Shown: positions 42,872 to 52,077, counted from the first letter of the stretch. The stretch is DNA of 64,000 nt from CAMYLY01 sp036397755 (GCA_036397755.1 DASWII010000072.1:1-64000), one strand, 5' to 3'. Notes: a model not told the origin generated them from the sequence alone. Numbers and translations: made by a program.

Positions 42872-43429
42872 GTGACCCAGAAAGCTCAGTGGATTCTCGT
42901 TCTCGTGATCGTCGGCCTGCTCGGCGGGGCGCTCATCGGGGGCATGGCGTTGTCGCCCACGCTGGCGCCGGTCGGGGTGGAGAGCAAAGCCCCCCGGTTC
43001 GAGGCGGTTTCCGTCGCGACCGGCGACACAGTCGACATGCGCTATGAGGGTGACGTTGTGCTCCTCAACATCTGGGCGACCTGGTGCATCCCGTGCGAAG
43101 CCGAGATGCCATCGATCCAACGGCTGTATCAGGAACTCGGACCGGCCGGGCTGCGGGTCGTGGCCGTCAGTGTCGATGCCGGCCCAAGGGAAGAGGTGAA
43201 GCAGTGGGTGACCAGCCGCGCGCTCACCTTCGAGATCCTGCAGGATCAGACGGGACGAATCGAGCGCATGTACCAGACGACGGGCGTGCCGGAAACGTTC
43301 CTGATCGATCGGCAAGGCATCATCGTGAAGAAGATCATCGGTGCGACGGAATGGGACCACCCGGCGCAGAAGACGCTCATCCGCGAACTGCTTCGTGTCA
43401 GTGAAGATCCGCGCGCCGCTGGGGGCTAG
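42872..43429 (+). CDS. TlpA/ResA-like membrane-anchored thioredoxin
   Basis: 185 aa. One N-terminal membrane helix (about 8-27), then a thioredoxin fold with WCIPC (Cys72, Cys75) and the cis-Pro in GVPETFLIDRQG. The fold faces the periplasm. Such proteins reduce apocytochrome c or envelope disulfides. The FTR1-cytochrome at 47.2 kb is one possible client, but this is conjecture. GTG start five bases after rpe. Confidence 0.9.
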   Translation: MTQKAQWILVLVIVGLLGGALIGGMALSPTLAPVGVESKAPRFEAVSVATGDTVDMRYEGDVVLLNIWATWCIPCEAEMPSIQRLYQELGPAGLRVVAVSVDAGPREEVKQWVTSRALTFEILQDQTGRIERMYQTTGVPETFLIDRQGIIVKKIIGATEWDHPAQKTLIRELLRVSEDPRAAGG

Positions 43430-44345
43430 GCTTCGCGCCCTTCTGATCGACCACTGGCCGATCAAGCTCACAGCCATCCTGCTCTCGACCGTGCTGTGGG
43501 CGGTCGTCACAGCCGAGGAACCGACGACGCAGCTCGTGGCCGTGGAGCTGCACGTCACTCCTCCACGTGGCCGGACGCTGGCCCAGCGACCGCCGACCGT
43601 GCAGGCGCTCTACTCGGGGTCAGCGCGGGAACTCCTGAAGCTGCTCGGCCAGCCGCCTCGCATCATTCAGCACATCCCCGACACGGTGATGGGATCCTCG
43701 GTGCTGCTTGAACTGGCCGTGAGCGACCTCGTCACGCCGGACGGGGCCAATGTCAACGCGCAGGAGGTCCAACCTCGCACGGTGACCATCGTGTTGGATG
43801 ATGCGATCGAGCGCACGGTGCCGGTGTTCCTCCGTGGCACGCCGCAGGCCGACTCGGGGTTCATCGTCGTGGGAACGCCCATCGTGACCCCGGGATCGGT
43901 GTTGGTGCGGGGACCGGCGGTGTTTGTGTCGCAGGTGCAAGCCGTGGGGACGATCCCGTTCGACATGCGGGGCCTCCGCGCCCCGATGCGGCAGCGGGTC
44001 AGCCTGGACACCGCCGCACTCGGTGGCGCGCGGCCCATGCCACCGGACGTGGAGGTGTTCGTTCAGGTCGGTGCGATCAGCGAGGTGATGCTCCTCGGGG
44101 TTCCCGTTCTCGTGCGATCGGATCGGGCGGGGTCGTGGGCCAGCGAAGTGCCCGCGGTCGTCGTCACCGTGCAAGGACTCGACCAGCGCGTTGCCCGGCT
44201 CACCCGCGATAGCGTCCGGGTCGTCGCGCGGATCAGCGGCACGACCATCGAAGAGACCGCGGCGCTGGCGGTGGAGGTCGCCGAGGGGCTCACCGCGTGG
44301 ACCACCCCGGATTCGGTGGTGGTGCGCCGGAGGTCCGGTGGTTGA
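43401..44345 (+). CDS. YbbR-like domain protein
   Basis: 314 aa. An N-terminal membrane helix (IKLTAILLSTVLWAVV) is followed by repeated beta-rich YbbR-like modules (VELHVTPPRG, then VPVFLRGTPQADSGFIVVGTPIVTPGSVLVRGP, a long stretch best seen as two strands and a turn). In Firmicutes the related CdaR regulates the c-di-AMP cyclase CdaA; no cdaA is adjacent here. The start could be GTG 43401 or 43395, both within the end of the thioredoxin gene. Role unknown, likely envelope-facing. Confidence 0.78.
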   Translation: MKIRAPLGARLRALLIDHWPIKLTAILLSTVLWAVVTAEEPTTQLVAVELHVTPPRGRTLAQRPPTVQALYSGSARELLKLLGQPPRIIQHIPDTVMGSSVLLELAVSDLVTPDGANVNAQEVQPRTVTIVLDDAIERTVPVFLRGTPQADSGFIVVGTPIVTPGSVLVRGPAVFVSQVQAVGTIPFDMRGLRAPMRQRVSLDTAALGGARPMPPDVEVFVQVGAISEVMLLGVPVLVRSDRAGSWASEVPAVVVTVQGLDQRVARLTRDSVRVVARISGTTIEETAALAVEVAEGLTAWTTPDSVVVRRRSGG

Positions 44346-45366
44346 AGTCGTGCTGGGAATCGAAACCTCGTGTGACGAAACGTCGGCCGCCGTGCTCGTG
44401 CGGAGTGACGAGGGACCGCGGCTCGCCGGACTGACGATCCTCTCCCAGGACGTCCATGCCATCTTCCGGGGTGTCGTTCCCGAACTCGCCAGTCGCGCGC
44501 ACCTCACGGCCATCACGCCGGTCGTGCGGCAAGCTCTCGACGAGGCCGACCTTGTACTCGACGACGTTGACGCGGTGGCGGTGACGGCCGGCCCCGGGTT
44601 GATCGGTTCGCTGCTGGTCGGCCTGTGCTATGCCAAGGGCGTGGCGGCCGCGCGGGATCTGCCGCTGGTCGGCGTGCATCATCTCGAGGGACACGTGTTC
44701 GCGGCCACGCTGAGTGACACACGACTTGCCCCGCCGCTCGTAGCCTTGATCGTATCCGGGGGCCACACCCTGCTGCTGGACGTCCCCGCGTGGGGGCGGT
44801 ATCGCCTGCTGGGAGGAACGCGTGACGACGCGGCCGGGGAGGCGTTCGACAAGGTCGCGGCGATGCTCGACCTCGGGTACCCCGGAGGACCGGTCATCGA
44901 GCGTCTTGCCACGACCGGCGTCGACCGGTTCGCGTTCCCGCGCCCGATGCGCTCCGACGGTTTCGACTTCTCGTTCAGCGGCTTGAAAACGGCGGTGCTG
45001 TACGCCGCACGCGCGTCCACGGATCTCGAAGCGGACCGTGCCGATCTCGCGCGATCGTTTCAAGAGGCCGTGTTTGACGTGCTGGTGGACAAGGTGGATC
45101 GCGCGCTCCAACACACCGGATATCCGCGCGTGGTTCTCGGGGGCGGTGTCGCATGCAATCAGGCCCTGGCGCATCGCGTGCGCGACGCGATGCACGCCGG
45201 CATCGAAGTGCATGTTGCGCCCCCACGTCTGAACGCCGACAACGCGGCGATGATCGCCCGCGCCGGCTGGTTCCACCTCGAGGCGGGCACACGCCATGGT
45301 CTGGACCTCGATGCCGATCCCCGATTGGCCTGGCCCGGTCTCGAACCCGCGCCCCTTGTGGCGTGA
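44338..45366 (+). CDS. tsaD: tRNA N6-adenosine threonylcarbamoyltransferase TsaD
   Basis: 342 aa. Transfers threonylcarbamoyl to A37 of ANN-decoding tRNAs. GIETSCDETSAAV (7-19), metal ligands HHLEGH (His115, His119), SGGHT and GGGVACNQALAHRV are intact. GTG 44338 overlaps the end of the YbbR gene by eight bases. The other t6A genes (tsaB, tsaC, tsaE) are elsewhere. Confidence 0.96.
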   Translation: MVEVVLGIETSCDETSAAVLVRSDEGPRLAGLTILSQDVHAIFRGVVPELASRAHLTAITPVVRQALDEADLVLDDVDAVAVTAGPGLIGSLLVGLCYAKGVAAARDLPLVGVHHLEGHVFAATLSDTRLAPPLVALIVSGGHTLLLDVPAWGRYRLLGGTRDDAAGEAFDKVAAMLDLGYPGGPVIERLATTGVDRFAFPRPMRSDGFDFSFSGLKTAVLYAARASTDLEADRADLARSFQEAVFDVLVDKVDRALQHTGYPRVVLGGGVACNQALAHRVRDAMHAGIEVHVAPPRLNADNAAMIARAGWFHLEAGTRHGLDLDADPRLAWPGLEPAPLVA

Positions 45367-45388
45367 CGCCACGGACGAAAGCGACGGT

Positions 45389-46228
45389 ATGCCTCTCTAT
45401 CCGCTGAAATTCAACCTGGGTCCCCTGCAGATCACCGGTTTCGGGCTCATGATGATGGCGGCCTTCCTCATCGCCGGATGGGTCATGGAGCGCGATCTGC
45501 GGAGCCGCAAGCTCGCGCCGGACTACGCATGGAGTATCGTCGTTGCGGGGGCGGTCGGCGGCATTCTCGGCGCCAAGCTCTGGTACTTCGGCCTGCATCA
45601 GAGTTGGAGCGCGCTGCTCTCGCGTGGCGGCCTCGTGTGGTACGGTGGATTCCTGGGAGGCGTCGCGGCCGTCATCATCACTGGTCTACGCCACAAGATC
45701 CCCACCGGGTTCACCGCCGACCTCGTGGCGCCGGCACTCGCCGTCGGATACGCCATTGGACGGGTCGGCTGCTTCTTGATCCAGGACGACTACGGCCGGC
45801 CCACCGACCTCCCGTGGGCGGTCAAGTTCCCCGAAGGATGGCCACCCAGCACCGCGCAGAACCTCGCCGCCGCCGGGGTGCCGGTGCCGGCCGACGCCAA
45901 TCCCTTCGACGTCCTCGCCGTCCATCCGACGCAGCTCTATGAGACCGCGTCCATGCTCCTTGTCTTTGCCGTCCTCTGGCGGATGCGCGCCCGGCCGAGG
46001 GGCACGGGATGGCTCTTCGGCCTGTACCTGGCGTTCGCGGGCCTCGAGCGATTCCTCGTAGAGTTCCTGCGCGCGAAGGACGACCGACTCCTGGGACCAT
46101 TCACGCTCGCGCAAGCAATGAGCGTCGTCGTGGTGTCCGTCGGTCTGACGATGCTGGTCAAGCTTCGCGAGCCCGGTCCCGCACCGGTCAAGGTCCAAGC
46201 TGACATCCTCCGCGGGCCCGGAACCTGA
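45389..46228 (+). CDS. lgt: Prolipoprotein diacylglyceryl transferase
   Basis: 279 aa, about seven membrane helices. Attaches diacylglycerol to the lipobox Cys of prolipoproteins. The Lgt signature region reads GRVGCFLIQDDYGRPTDLPW, where many orthologs have GRxGNFxNxExxG, so it is a diverged form with the essential Arg retained. HPTQLYE follows. Last gene of the plus-strand train. Confidence 0.93.
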   Translation: MPLYPLKFNLGPLQITGFGLMMMAAFLIAGWVMERDLRSRKLAPDYAWSIVVAGAVGGILGAKLWYFGLHQSWSALLSRGGLVWYGGFLGGVAAVIITGLRHKIPTGFTADLVAPALAVGYAIGRVGCFLIQDDYGRPTDLPWAVKFPEGWPPSTAQNLAAAGVPVPADANPFDVLAVHPTQLYETASMLLVFAVLWRMRARPRGTGWLFGLYLAFAGLERFLVEFLRAKDDRLLGPFTLAQAMSVVVVSVGLTMLVKLREPGPAPVKVQADILRGPGT

Positions 46229-46245
46229 CATCGGATAGAACGCGC

Positions 46246-46281
46246 CGGCAGCTGCGAACGTGTTCCGGCAGTTCGCGCAGG
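46246..46281 (+). terminator. Possible terminator hairpin after lgt
   Basis: CTGCGAAC and GTTCGCGCAG can pair with one bulged base around an 11-base loop between the convergent lgt and kinase genes. No T-run follows, so intrinsic termination is uncertain. Confidence 0.25.
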
Positions 46282-46312
46282 GTCAGCCAGCGGCGTCGCT
46301 ATCAAGAGGAAC

Positions 46313-47185
46313 TCAGGAATCCACCACCGCCATCAACGCCTCGCGCATGGCGGCGGCGGTCTGGAACCTGCCGTCCGGCCGGTTCGCCATCGCCCGGAGG
46401 ATCAGTTCGGCCAGACCATCCGGGGTCTCCTTGCGAAACTCTCGCGCGTCGGGCGCGTGATCCTTGAGGTGCATTCGCAACACCACTTCCTCGCGATTCG
46501 CCATGAACGGCGGTCGCCCCGCAAGGCACTCGAAGAGCACGCAGCCCAGCGAGTAGATATCGCTCCGGTGATCGATATCGAGCGAGCCCTCGACCTGTTC
46601 GGGACTCATGTAGGCCGACGTCCCCACCGCGAATCCCGATCGGGTCAATCGGTCCGTGCCGGACGCCACGACGGCCCGAGCGATCCCGAAGTCCACGAGG
46701 ACGGCGCCTTTGCGATCGAGCAGGATGTTCTCGGGCTTCACGTCGCGATGCACGAGTCCCTTGCCATGTGCGTAGTCGAGCGCGTCAAGGAGATTGTCCG
46801 CGATATGGATGGTGTCGGAGAGGCTGGTCTGCTTCGCCCGGTCCAAGTGCGTGCGCAGTGACGGGCCCTCCACGAACTCCATCACGTAGTACACCAGATA
46901 CTCACCTTCACCGTAGTCGATCAGCCTGGTCATGCGTGGGTGATCCATCTGGGAGAGCAGACTGATCTCGCGGAGGAATCGGTCCGCCGTGACCGACACC
47001 GCGAGCTGTGGATGGAGCACCTTGAGCGCAACCTGCCGTCCCTCGAGGTCGCGGGCGACGAACACCCTCGCCGCACCACCACGCGCTACTTCACGCTCGA
47101 CCACGTACTTCCCGTCCACGGCCTTCTGGACTTGCGGCAGGAATTCTCGACGCAACGGTGCTCCCAGATGCGGAGGAGTGTTCAA
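46313..47185 (-). CDS. Short soluble Ser/Thr protein kinase
   Basis: 290 aa, essentially a bare Hanks-type kinase domain: ARGGAARVF (34-42), Lys55, HRDVKPEN (146-153), DFG (165-167) and SPEQ (194-197). There is no membrane helix or sensor domain, unlike the kinase at 2732. The only plausible start is TTG 47185, with weak ribosome-binding support; GTG at codon 23 is another option. It follows the FTR1-cytochrome gene by 36 bp on the same strand and may be co-transcribed with it. Confidence 0.88.
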   Translation of the reverse strand: MNTPPHLGAPLRREFLPQVQKAVDGKYVVEREVARGGAARVFVARDLEGRQVALKVLHPQLAVSVTADRFLREISLLSQMDHPRMTRLIDYGEGEYLVYYVMEFVEGPSLRTHLDRAKQTSLSDTIHIADNLLDALDYAHGKGLVHRDVKPENILLDRKGAVLVDFGIARAVVASGTDRLTRSGFAVGTSAYMSPEQVEGSLDIDHRSDIYSLGCVLFECLAGRPPFMANREEVVLRMHLKDHAPDAREFRKETPDGLAELILRAMANRPDGRFQTAAAMREALMAVVDS

Positions 47186-47221
47186 TCTTCAACGGGGCCG
47201 ACGGACGGGCAAGCACAGCAT

Positions 47222-49231
47222 TCAGGCGGAGACGCGCACCTTTGCCGTCTTGGGACTCGCCCAGAACACCCAAATCAGCGCCACGGCGAGGGCCGCAGCA
47301 AGGAAGCTCTGGCCCAACAACGTCTGCATCGTCGGGAAGATCCCCAACGCGGGCACAGCCGGAATCCACCGCAGCGGCGTCATCCCGACCCAGCCAACGG
47401 CCTGCAGTTCGGCGATCCCCTGCCCGGCGAAGCTGAACGCCATCAGATACAGCAGCGCGGACGTGACCCCGAAGAACAGGCGCAAGGGAATCCGCAGTCC
47501 ATATCGCTGGACACCGACATACACGATGCCGAGCACCGCCGCACCGGTCACGAACCCGGCCGTCACCGCCACGACGGCCGACGCGTGCCCGTCACTGGTG
47601 GCTAGCAGTGCCGCGTAGAACAAGACGGTCTCGAAGCCTTCGCGGAAGACGGCCAAGAACGCCACCCCCGCCAGGGCCCAGGCGCGGCCACTCGTCAGCG
47701 CGCTCGACATGCGCGCGCGCACAAACGCGTTCCACCGTTGGACTTCGATCTTCGACACGAGCCAGTACGAAACGACGAAGAGCACTCCCGCGGCGAGCAG
47801 CATGGTCACGGCTTCGAGGACTTCCTTATGCGCCGCCGCCGCGCGGAACACCGTGGCAAACCCCACAGCGACGGCGGCGCTGGCCAGGAGGGCCCACAAC
47901 ACCCCTTGCCCGATGTCACGCCGTCGTTCCGGAGCGCCCGAGCGTACGAGGAACGCCACCAACGCTCCGACGATCAGGATGGCCTCGAGTCCCTCCCGCA
48001 CGAGGATGACGAACGACTGGAAGAAGAACGCCTGAGGCCCGGCCACCTGTGATGCTCCGACGCTCACGGCGTCCAACGCGCCAATCACCCCTGCCCGCGC
48101 GGACGCGATCTCTTCCGGCTCCGCCGACGTGAGCGTCAGCCGCAGGTCTGCAAAGGCGCCTTCGACCCGGCTCACCGCACGTGCATTCTGCGCGCGGCTC
48201 GCACTCTCGATGCCCTCGAACACGAGGTAAGCATCGAGCACCGCGATCCGCGCCTCTTCCCTGTCTCCCCGCAACGCCAAGGTGGCCGCGCGCTCGACAC
48301 CGGCCTTGGCGCGAGCGACCGTGCGGCGGATCGCGAGCACCCGATCTCCGCCCCAATACTCCGCGGCGGCCGCCACTCGCGCATACGCCGCCGCCGCCGC
48401 GAGCGCGTCCGCGTCCCACTCGGGACCAATCCCAACAAGCACCGAGCGAAGCGAATCGTCGGAGGTCCGTGCGGTCACGGCGAGATCACCCAGGCTCAGG
48501 ACGCACTCCGTACACCGCTCCTCGATGAGTGCCTTGCCCCGCACCAGGTCCGCCGAGTGGCGCAGGGATGAGGCGTGGAGGACGACCGACCAGCGCTCGT
48601 CCGGGGTGAGCGTCGAACCAAACGGGGGCATGGCCGTACCGGCAACGCCGACATTCACCTTGCGGAACCACTCCACCGGCGTCACGCCTCGTAGCGCCGC
48701 AGGGTCGGTCAGGTCCGCGGGCGGCGGATCCTGCCCGGCGGCACCAGGACCGTCGCCTTTCCCACCCTCACCGTGGCACTGCGCACACGACCGTTCAAAC
48801 ACCCGTTGACCAACCGCGAGCGACGGCGGGGACTCCGGAAGAGGATCCAGCGGCACGCCCAGCGCCTGCTCGAGGTCCGTCCGGAGCCCGGCGAGTTCGC
48901 CGGCGAGGTCCGAAACCTCAGCCACCTGCTGGTGGAGTGATATCAGGTTCTCGATGCGCGCGAGCGCGGCATCACGGATCCCGGCCGGCAGCGTCCCCGC
49001 CGTGCGACGCGCTTCCGCGAGGAACATTCCGGCCTCAGCGTACTCCTGCTCGAGAACGATGCGCCGCCCCACGACGCCCTCCGCATACTCGGAGACCGCG
49101 ATGGACGCAACGTCGGCAACCCGACGGCCCGCCGTGGCTTCTTCTTGGGCCACGGCCGGCAGAACGGCGCCCGCCAGGCCGCCCAGGACCAGAATGATAT
49201 TGAATCGCTGCAAGATGAAAATGATTCTCAA
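47222..49231 (-). CDS. FTR1 family iron permease with periplasmic cytochrome c domain
   Basis: 669 aa. Signal peptide (about 1-28, ending PAVAQE), a helical region, a cytochrome c domain with CAQCH (149-153) and an AMPPF axial Met (201), then a helical linker and an FTR1 permease with about seven membrane helices. The two REGLE-type iron motifs are VREGLEAIL (411-419) and FREGFETVL (529-537). A second CxxC (240-244, CTECV) lacks the heme His. The plan suggests oxidation-coupled ferrous iron uptake. The start is TTG 49231, with TTG 49213 an option; a Fur-like box covers the start. Confidence 0.88.
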   Translation of the reverse strand: MRIIFILQRFNIILVLGGLAGAVLPAVAQEEATAGRRVADVASIAVSEYAEGVVGRRIVLEQEYAEAGMFLAEARRTAGTLPAGIRDAALARIENLISLHQQVAEVSDLAGELAGLRTDLEQALGVPLDPLPESPPSLAVGQRVFERSCAQCHGEGGKGDGPGAAGQDPPPADLTDPAALRGVTPVEWFRKVNVGVAGTAMPPFGSTLTPDERWSVVLHASSLRHSADLVRGKALIEERCTECVLSLGDLAVTARTSDDSLRSVLVGIGPEWDADALAAAAAYARVAAAAEYWGGDRVLAIRRTVARAKAGVERAATLALRGDREEARIAVLDAYLVFEGIESASRAQNARAVSRVEGAFADLRLTLTSAEPEEIASARAGVIGALDAVSVGASQVAGPQAFFFQSFVILVREGLEAILIVGALVAFLVRSGAPERRRDIGQGVLWALLASAAVAVGFATVFRAAAAHKEVLEAVTMLLAAGVLFVVSYWLVSKIEVQRWNAFVRARMSSALTSGRAWALAGVAFLAVFREGFETVLFYAALLATSDGHASAVVAVTAGFVTGAAVLGIVYVGVQRYGLRIPLRLFFGVTSALLYLMAFSFAGQGIAELQAVGWVGMTPLRWIPAVPALGIFPTMQTLLGQSFLAAALAVALIWVFWASPKTAKVRVSA
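49216..49230 (-). promoter_or_regulatory. Fur-box-like operator at the FTR1 start
   Basis: The minus strand reads TGAGAATCATTTTCA, matching the 7-1-7 Fur consensus TGATAATnATTATCA at all but two positions. It lies on the first codons of the FTR1-cytochrome gene if TTG 49231 is the start, or just upstream if TTG 49213 is used. Iron repression of an iron permease fits. Confidence 0.6.
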
Positions 49232-49270
49232 CGAAGAGGTGATGCAATCTAGAAGGGTGGTGGGATCTAC

Positions 49271-49663
49271 TCAACTCCCACGGGTCGTGAGCACGACGGC
49301 GGCGGCGGCATCCTGATTGGTATGGGTAATGGACAGCACGTGTGCCGTGACACCCAGGCGCTCGACCGCCGCAAGTCCACGGCCCACGAACCGGAGCTCA
49401 GGGGACCCGGACTCGGTCTTCACGACCTCGATGTCCTGCCACCCGACATAGTCGGCGTTGCCCAGCGCCCCGAGCGCCTTGAAGGCGGCTTCCTTGGCGG
49501 CGATCCGCGCGGCTGCGTGTCGTTCAGGCGACGCGCGACCGAGGCAGTAGTCGAGCTCCGCCGCGGTCAACACTCGCCGCAGCCCACGCGCGCCGTGGCG
49601 GTTCAGCATGGCGGCCACGCGGTCGATCTCGACGAGATCCAGTCCCAGGCCAATGGGAGTCAA
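49271..49663 (-). CDS. acpS: Holo-ACP synthase
   Basis: 130 aa. Transfers 4'-phosphopantetheine to acyl carrier protein. IGLGLDLVEIDR (4-15, Mg-binding Asp9) and RIAAKEAAFKALG (Glu58) are the two signatures, with a SITHTNQDAAAAVV C-terminus. TTG 49663 gives the standard N-terminus and overlaps the previous stop as TTGA. Confidence 0.94.
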   Translation of the reverse strand: MTPIGLGLDLVEIDRVAAMLNRHGARGLRRVLTAAELDYCLGRASPERHAAARIAAKEAAFKALGALGNADYVGWQDIEVVKTESGSPELRFVGRGLAAVERLGVTAHVLSITHTNQDAAAAVVLTTRGS

Positions 49664-50400
49664 CGCCCGAAGATCCCGCCCCACGCGTCCACGAGCCACG
49701 GCGGCGCGTCGACGTAGCCACCGAAGACCAATCCGAACCAAGTGGCCAGCGCGATACCGAATGCCGCGACGGTCGCCACGGGCCACAGCGGTCGCCGCCA
49801 CGCGGCAACGTCGTCCATGATGGGCTCCCACCGATCGAGCTGCTCTTCCGCCCGTCGCTCGAGTTCGATCCACGCAGATTCCAGTTTGCGCGCAGTCAGT
49901 GTGATGGTCCGCTGCCACCGCTCCACCAATTCATCGGTGCTCCGCGACGTCGCCGCGAGAGCCTCTCCCTGACTGCGCAGCGCTTCGAGCGCACCGGTGA
50001 GGTCGAGTCCCGCCAGCAGCAGTCGCGATCGCAGTGCGGTTTTGTCGGACTCGCTGGGCACGTACCGCGCGAGGCGGCGACGCGGCATGCGGACCGCCTC
50101 GGCCTCGCGACCCAGTCGGCTCTCGATCGCGTCCAGGACGAGCGCACCGACGGCGTCGGCAGCTTCACGCCACGCCCCTTCCCACCGCTCGGGGCCGATC
50201 ATGTGAATCGTGGCCTCGCGCTCGTCCTCCCCGGCGAGCCGCCGTGCTTCTCCAGCGCATTCCATCACGCGAGTGGCGAGCCGCAGGCGGATCGCGTCGA
50301 GCGGTATCCGGCCGGGTCGCCCGCCGGCCGCGACGATCCTGCCGAGGTAGGGACCCAACTCCGGAACGCGCAGCGGCGCGGCTGTCGTGGGCTCGGTCAC
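49660..50400 (-). CDS. Hypothetical coiled, C-terminally membrane-anchored protein
   Basis: 246 aa, not recognised. Most is helical and highly charged, with a basic patch (MPRRRLARYV) and a coiled stretch (about 120-195). One membrane helix near the C-terminus (about 205-228, PLWPVATVAAFGIALATWFG) leaves a short tail. The overlapping start and stop with the HAD and acpS genes put it in one operon with them. Confidence 0.65.
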   Translation of the reverse strand: MTEPTTAAPLRVPELGPYLGRIVAAGGRPGRIPLDAIRLRLATRVMECAGEARRLAGEDEREATIHMIGPERWEGAWREAADAVGALVLDAIESRLGREAEAVRMPRRRLARYVPSESDKTALRSRLLLAGLDLTGALEALRSQGEALAATSRSTDELVERWQRTITLTARKLESAWIELERRAEEQLDRWEPIMDDVAAWRRPLWPVATVAAFGIALATWFGLVFGGYVDAPPWLVDAWGGIFGR

Positions 50401-51086
50401 GACAACATCGCCTCCAGCACCCCGGCGGTGTTCGAGAGGTCGTCAAACACCGCGTGTGCGCCCGCCCGCGTCAGTGCCCCTGCGTCGAACGAGCCGGTGC
50501 AAACGCCGATGGCCCTGGCGCCAATCGCCTTCCCGCATGTCATGTCGGCGGGGGTGTCACCCGCGATCACCACTTCGGAGCCCGTTGGCGACCGACCCAG
50601 CAACGCCGCGGCCCGTGCGACGGCGATCGCGGGCAATTCCGTCCGCTCGGCCGAGTCCGATCCAAACGCCCCCACCAGAAATCGGCGGGGTTCCAGACCG
50701 GCCGCCCGGAGCTTCAGGATGGCCCCACCACGGACGTTCCCCGTCAGCAGCCCGAGCACCGCGCCGTCCACCGCCTCCACGGCATCGAGCAACGCCGGCA
50801 CACCCGGCAAGACCCGCACGCGCGGGTGGGATGCCAGTTCTGCCTCCAGCAGCTCGACGTAGTGACGAAACAGCGCCTCCTCTCGTCCCGGGCCGTCGAT
50901 GCTCACACCCGCCGACGCCATCAGTTCACGCACGATTTGCGGATCGGTTTTGCCGTCGAACCGATACTCGTCGACCGGGCCCGTGACGCCGAACTCGGCG
51001 AGCAGCGCGGCTCGGATCGCATTGCGGCCCGCGCCGCGACTCCACAGCAGTGTCCCGTCGATGTCGAAGAGAACGAGGTGGGTCAC
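50397..51086 (-). CDS. HAD family hydrolase, phosphoglycolate phosphatase-like
   Basis: 229 aa. Motif I LFDIDGTLL (Asp8 nucleophile, Asp10), motif II LLTGN, motif III Lys region and motif IV VIAGDTPADM are all present, with a four-helix cap after motif I as in Gph/PGMB-like enzymes. Probable small-molecule phosphatase; the substrate is not evident. Confidence 0.9.
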   Translation of the reverse strand: MTHLVLFDIDGTLLWSRGAGRNAIRAALLAEFGVTGPVDEYRFDGKTDPQIVRELMASAGVSIDGPGREEALFRHYVELLEAELASHPRVRVLPGVPALLDAVEAVDGAVLGLLTGNVRGGAILKLRAAGLEPRRFLVGAFGSDSAERTELPAIAVARAAALLGRSPTGSEVVIAGDTPADMTCGKAIGARAIGVCTGSFDAGALTRAGAHAVFDDLSNTAGVLEAMLS

Positions 51087-51095
51087 GATCAGCCT

Positions 51096-52052
51096 CTAGG
51101 CGCGATCGGCAAGACCGGGCAACCCAGGCCGTCCGGCCGCGAGACGGACCGCCCGTTCGATGGCCATGGCTGCCGCGTCCTGCGCCAACATCTCGATCGC
51201 CATCGCCGACGCCGGCTCGCGGGTTCCGGTCGACACCGCGAAGACCACGTCGCCGTCGAACCGCGTACCGACGGGCGTGATGCGTTGCCCAAGCGCATCC
51301 ACCACCATGCTCGCGACCTCGCCCAGCCCCGCGCGATCGCAGGCGGCGTTGGTCGCAGCCACGAGCAACGTCGTGTTGCCGCGTGGCGGACCGAACGACC
51401 GATGCGCGTCCACGTCCTCAGCAAGCACGCGACGTGCGTCCACAAACGCGCCCTCCCGCCGGGCTCCGGCAATGATGCTGCCCTGCGCGTCGCGGACGTC
51501 TCCGAACGCGTTGACCACGGCGAGCGCACCGACGATCAGGTTGTCCCGCCGGACCGACCACGTCCCGACACCGCTCTTCATGGCGCCGCCCGCCCCCAAT
51601 ACCTTCCCCACCGTCGCGCCCGTTCCCGCCCCCACCGAGCCTTCCTCAACGGTCGATCCGGCCGCCTCACAGGCGGCAAAGCCGGCCGACGCGTCCGGCC
51701 ACGTGAACTCGCCGACCGCCAGATCGAAGATGACGGCGGTGGGCACAATGGGAACCACGCCGGCACCCACATCGAATCCGCGGCCGCGGCTCGCCAACCA
51801 GCGCATCACGCCGTCGGCCGCGCCGAGCCCATACGCCGACCCACCAGTGAACAGCAGAGCGTGAATGCGCGTCACCAGGTGCCCCGGCATCACGGCATCC
51901 AGCTCGCGCGTGCCGGTCGCCCGGCCACGCACACATGCGGCGGCGGCGATCCCCTCGGCGGGAGCCAGCAGCACCGTACATCCCGTCGCGGCTTCCACAT
52001 CGGTCCAATGGCCGACGTGGAGGCCCGGGACATCCGTGATCGATGGGGTCAC
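51096..52052 (-). CDS. P1 family (DmpA/NylC-like) peptidase
   Basis: 318 aa. N-terminal nucleophile hydrolase that self-cleaves into two chains. The scissile site is GNTTLLV (Asn226-Thr227), with Thr as nucleophile as in NylC. TGGSAYGLGAADGV, GSVGAGTGATVGK and the DVGAG region complete the active site. The family includes L-aminopeptidases and amide hydrolases; substrate unknown. GTG start. Confidence 0.9.
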   Translation of the reverse strand: MTPSITDVPGLHVGHWTDVEAATGCTVLLAPAEGIAAAACVRGRATGTRELDAVMPGHLVTRIHALLFTGGSAYGLGAADGVMRWLASRGRGFDVGAGVVPIVPTAVIFDLAVGEFTWPDASAGFAACEAAGSTVEEGSVGAGTGATVGKVLGAGGAMKSGVGTWSVRRDNLIVGALAVVNAFGDVRDAQGSIIAGARREGAFVDARRVLAEDVDAHRSFGPPRGNTTLLVAATNAACDRAGLGEVASMVVDALGQRITPVGTRFDGDVVFAVSTGTREPASAMAIEMLAQDAAAMAIERAVRLAAGRPGLPGLADRA

Positions 52053-52077
52053 CGCGATGTGGCGTAACCGGCGACCG

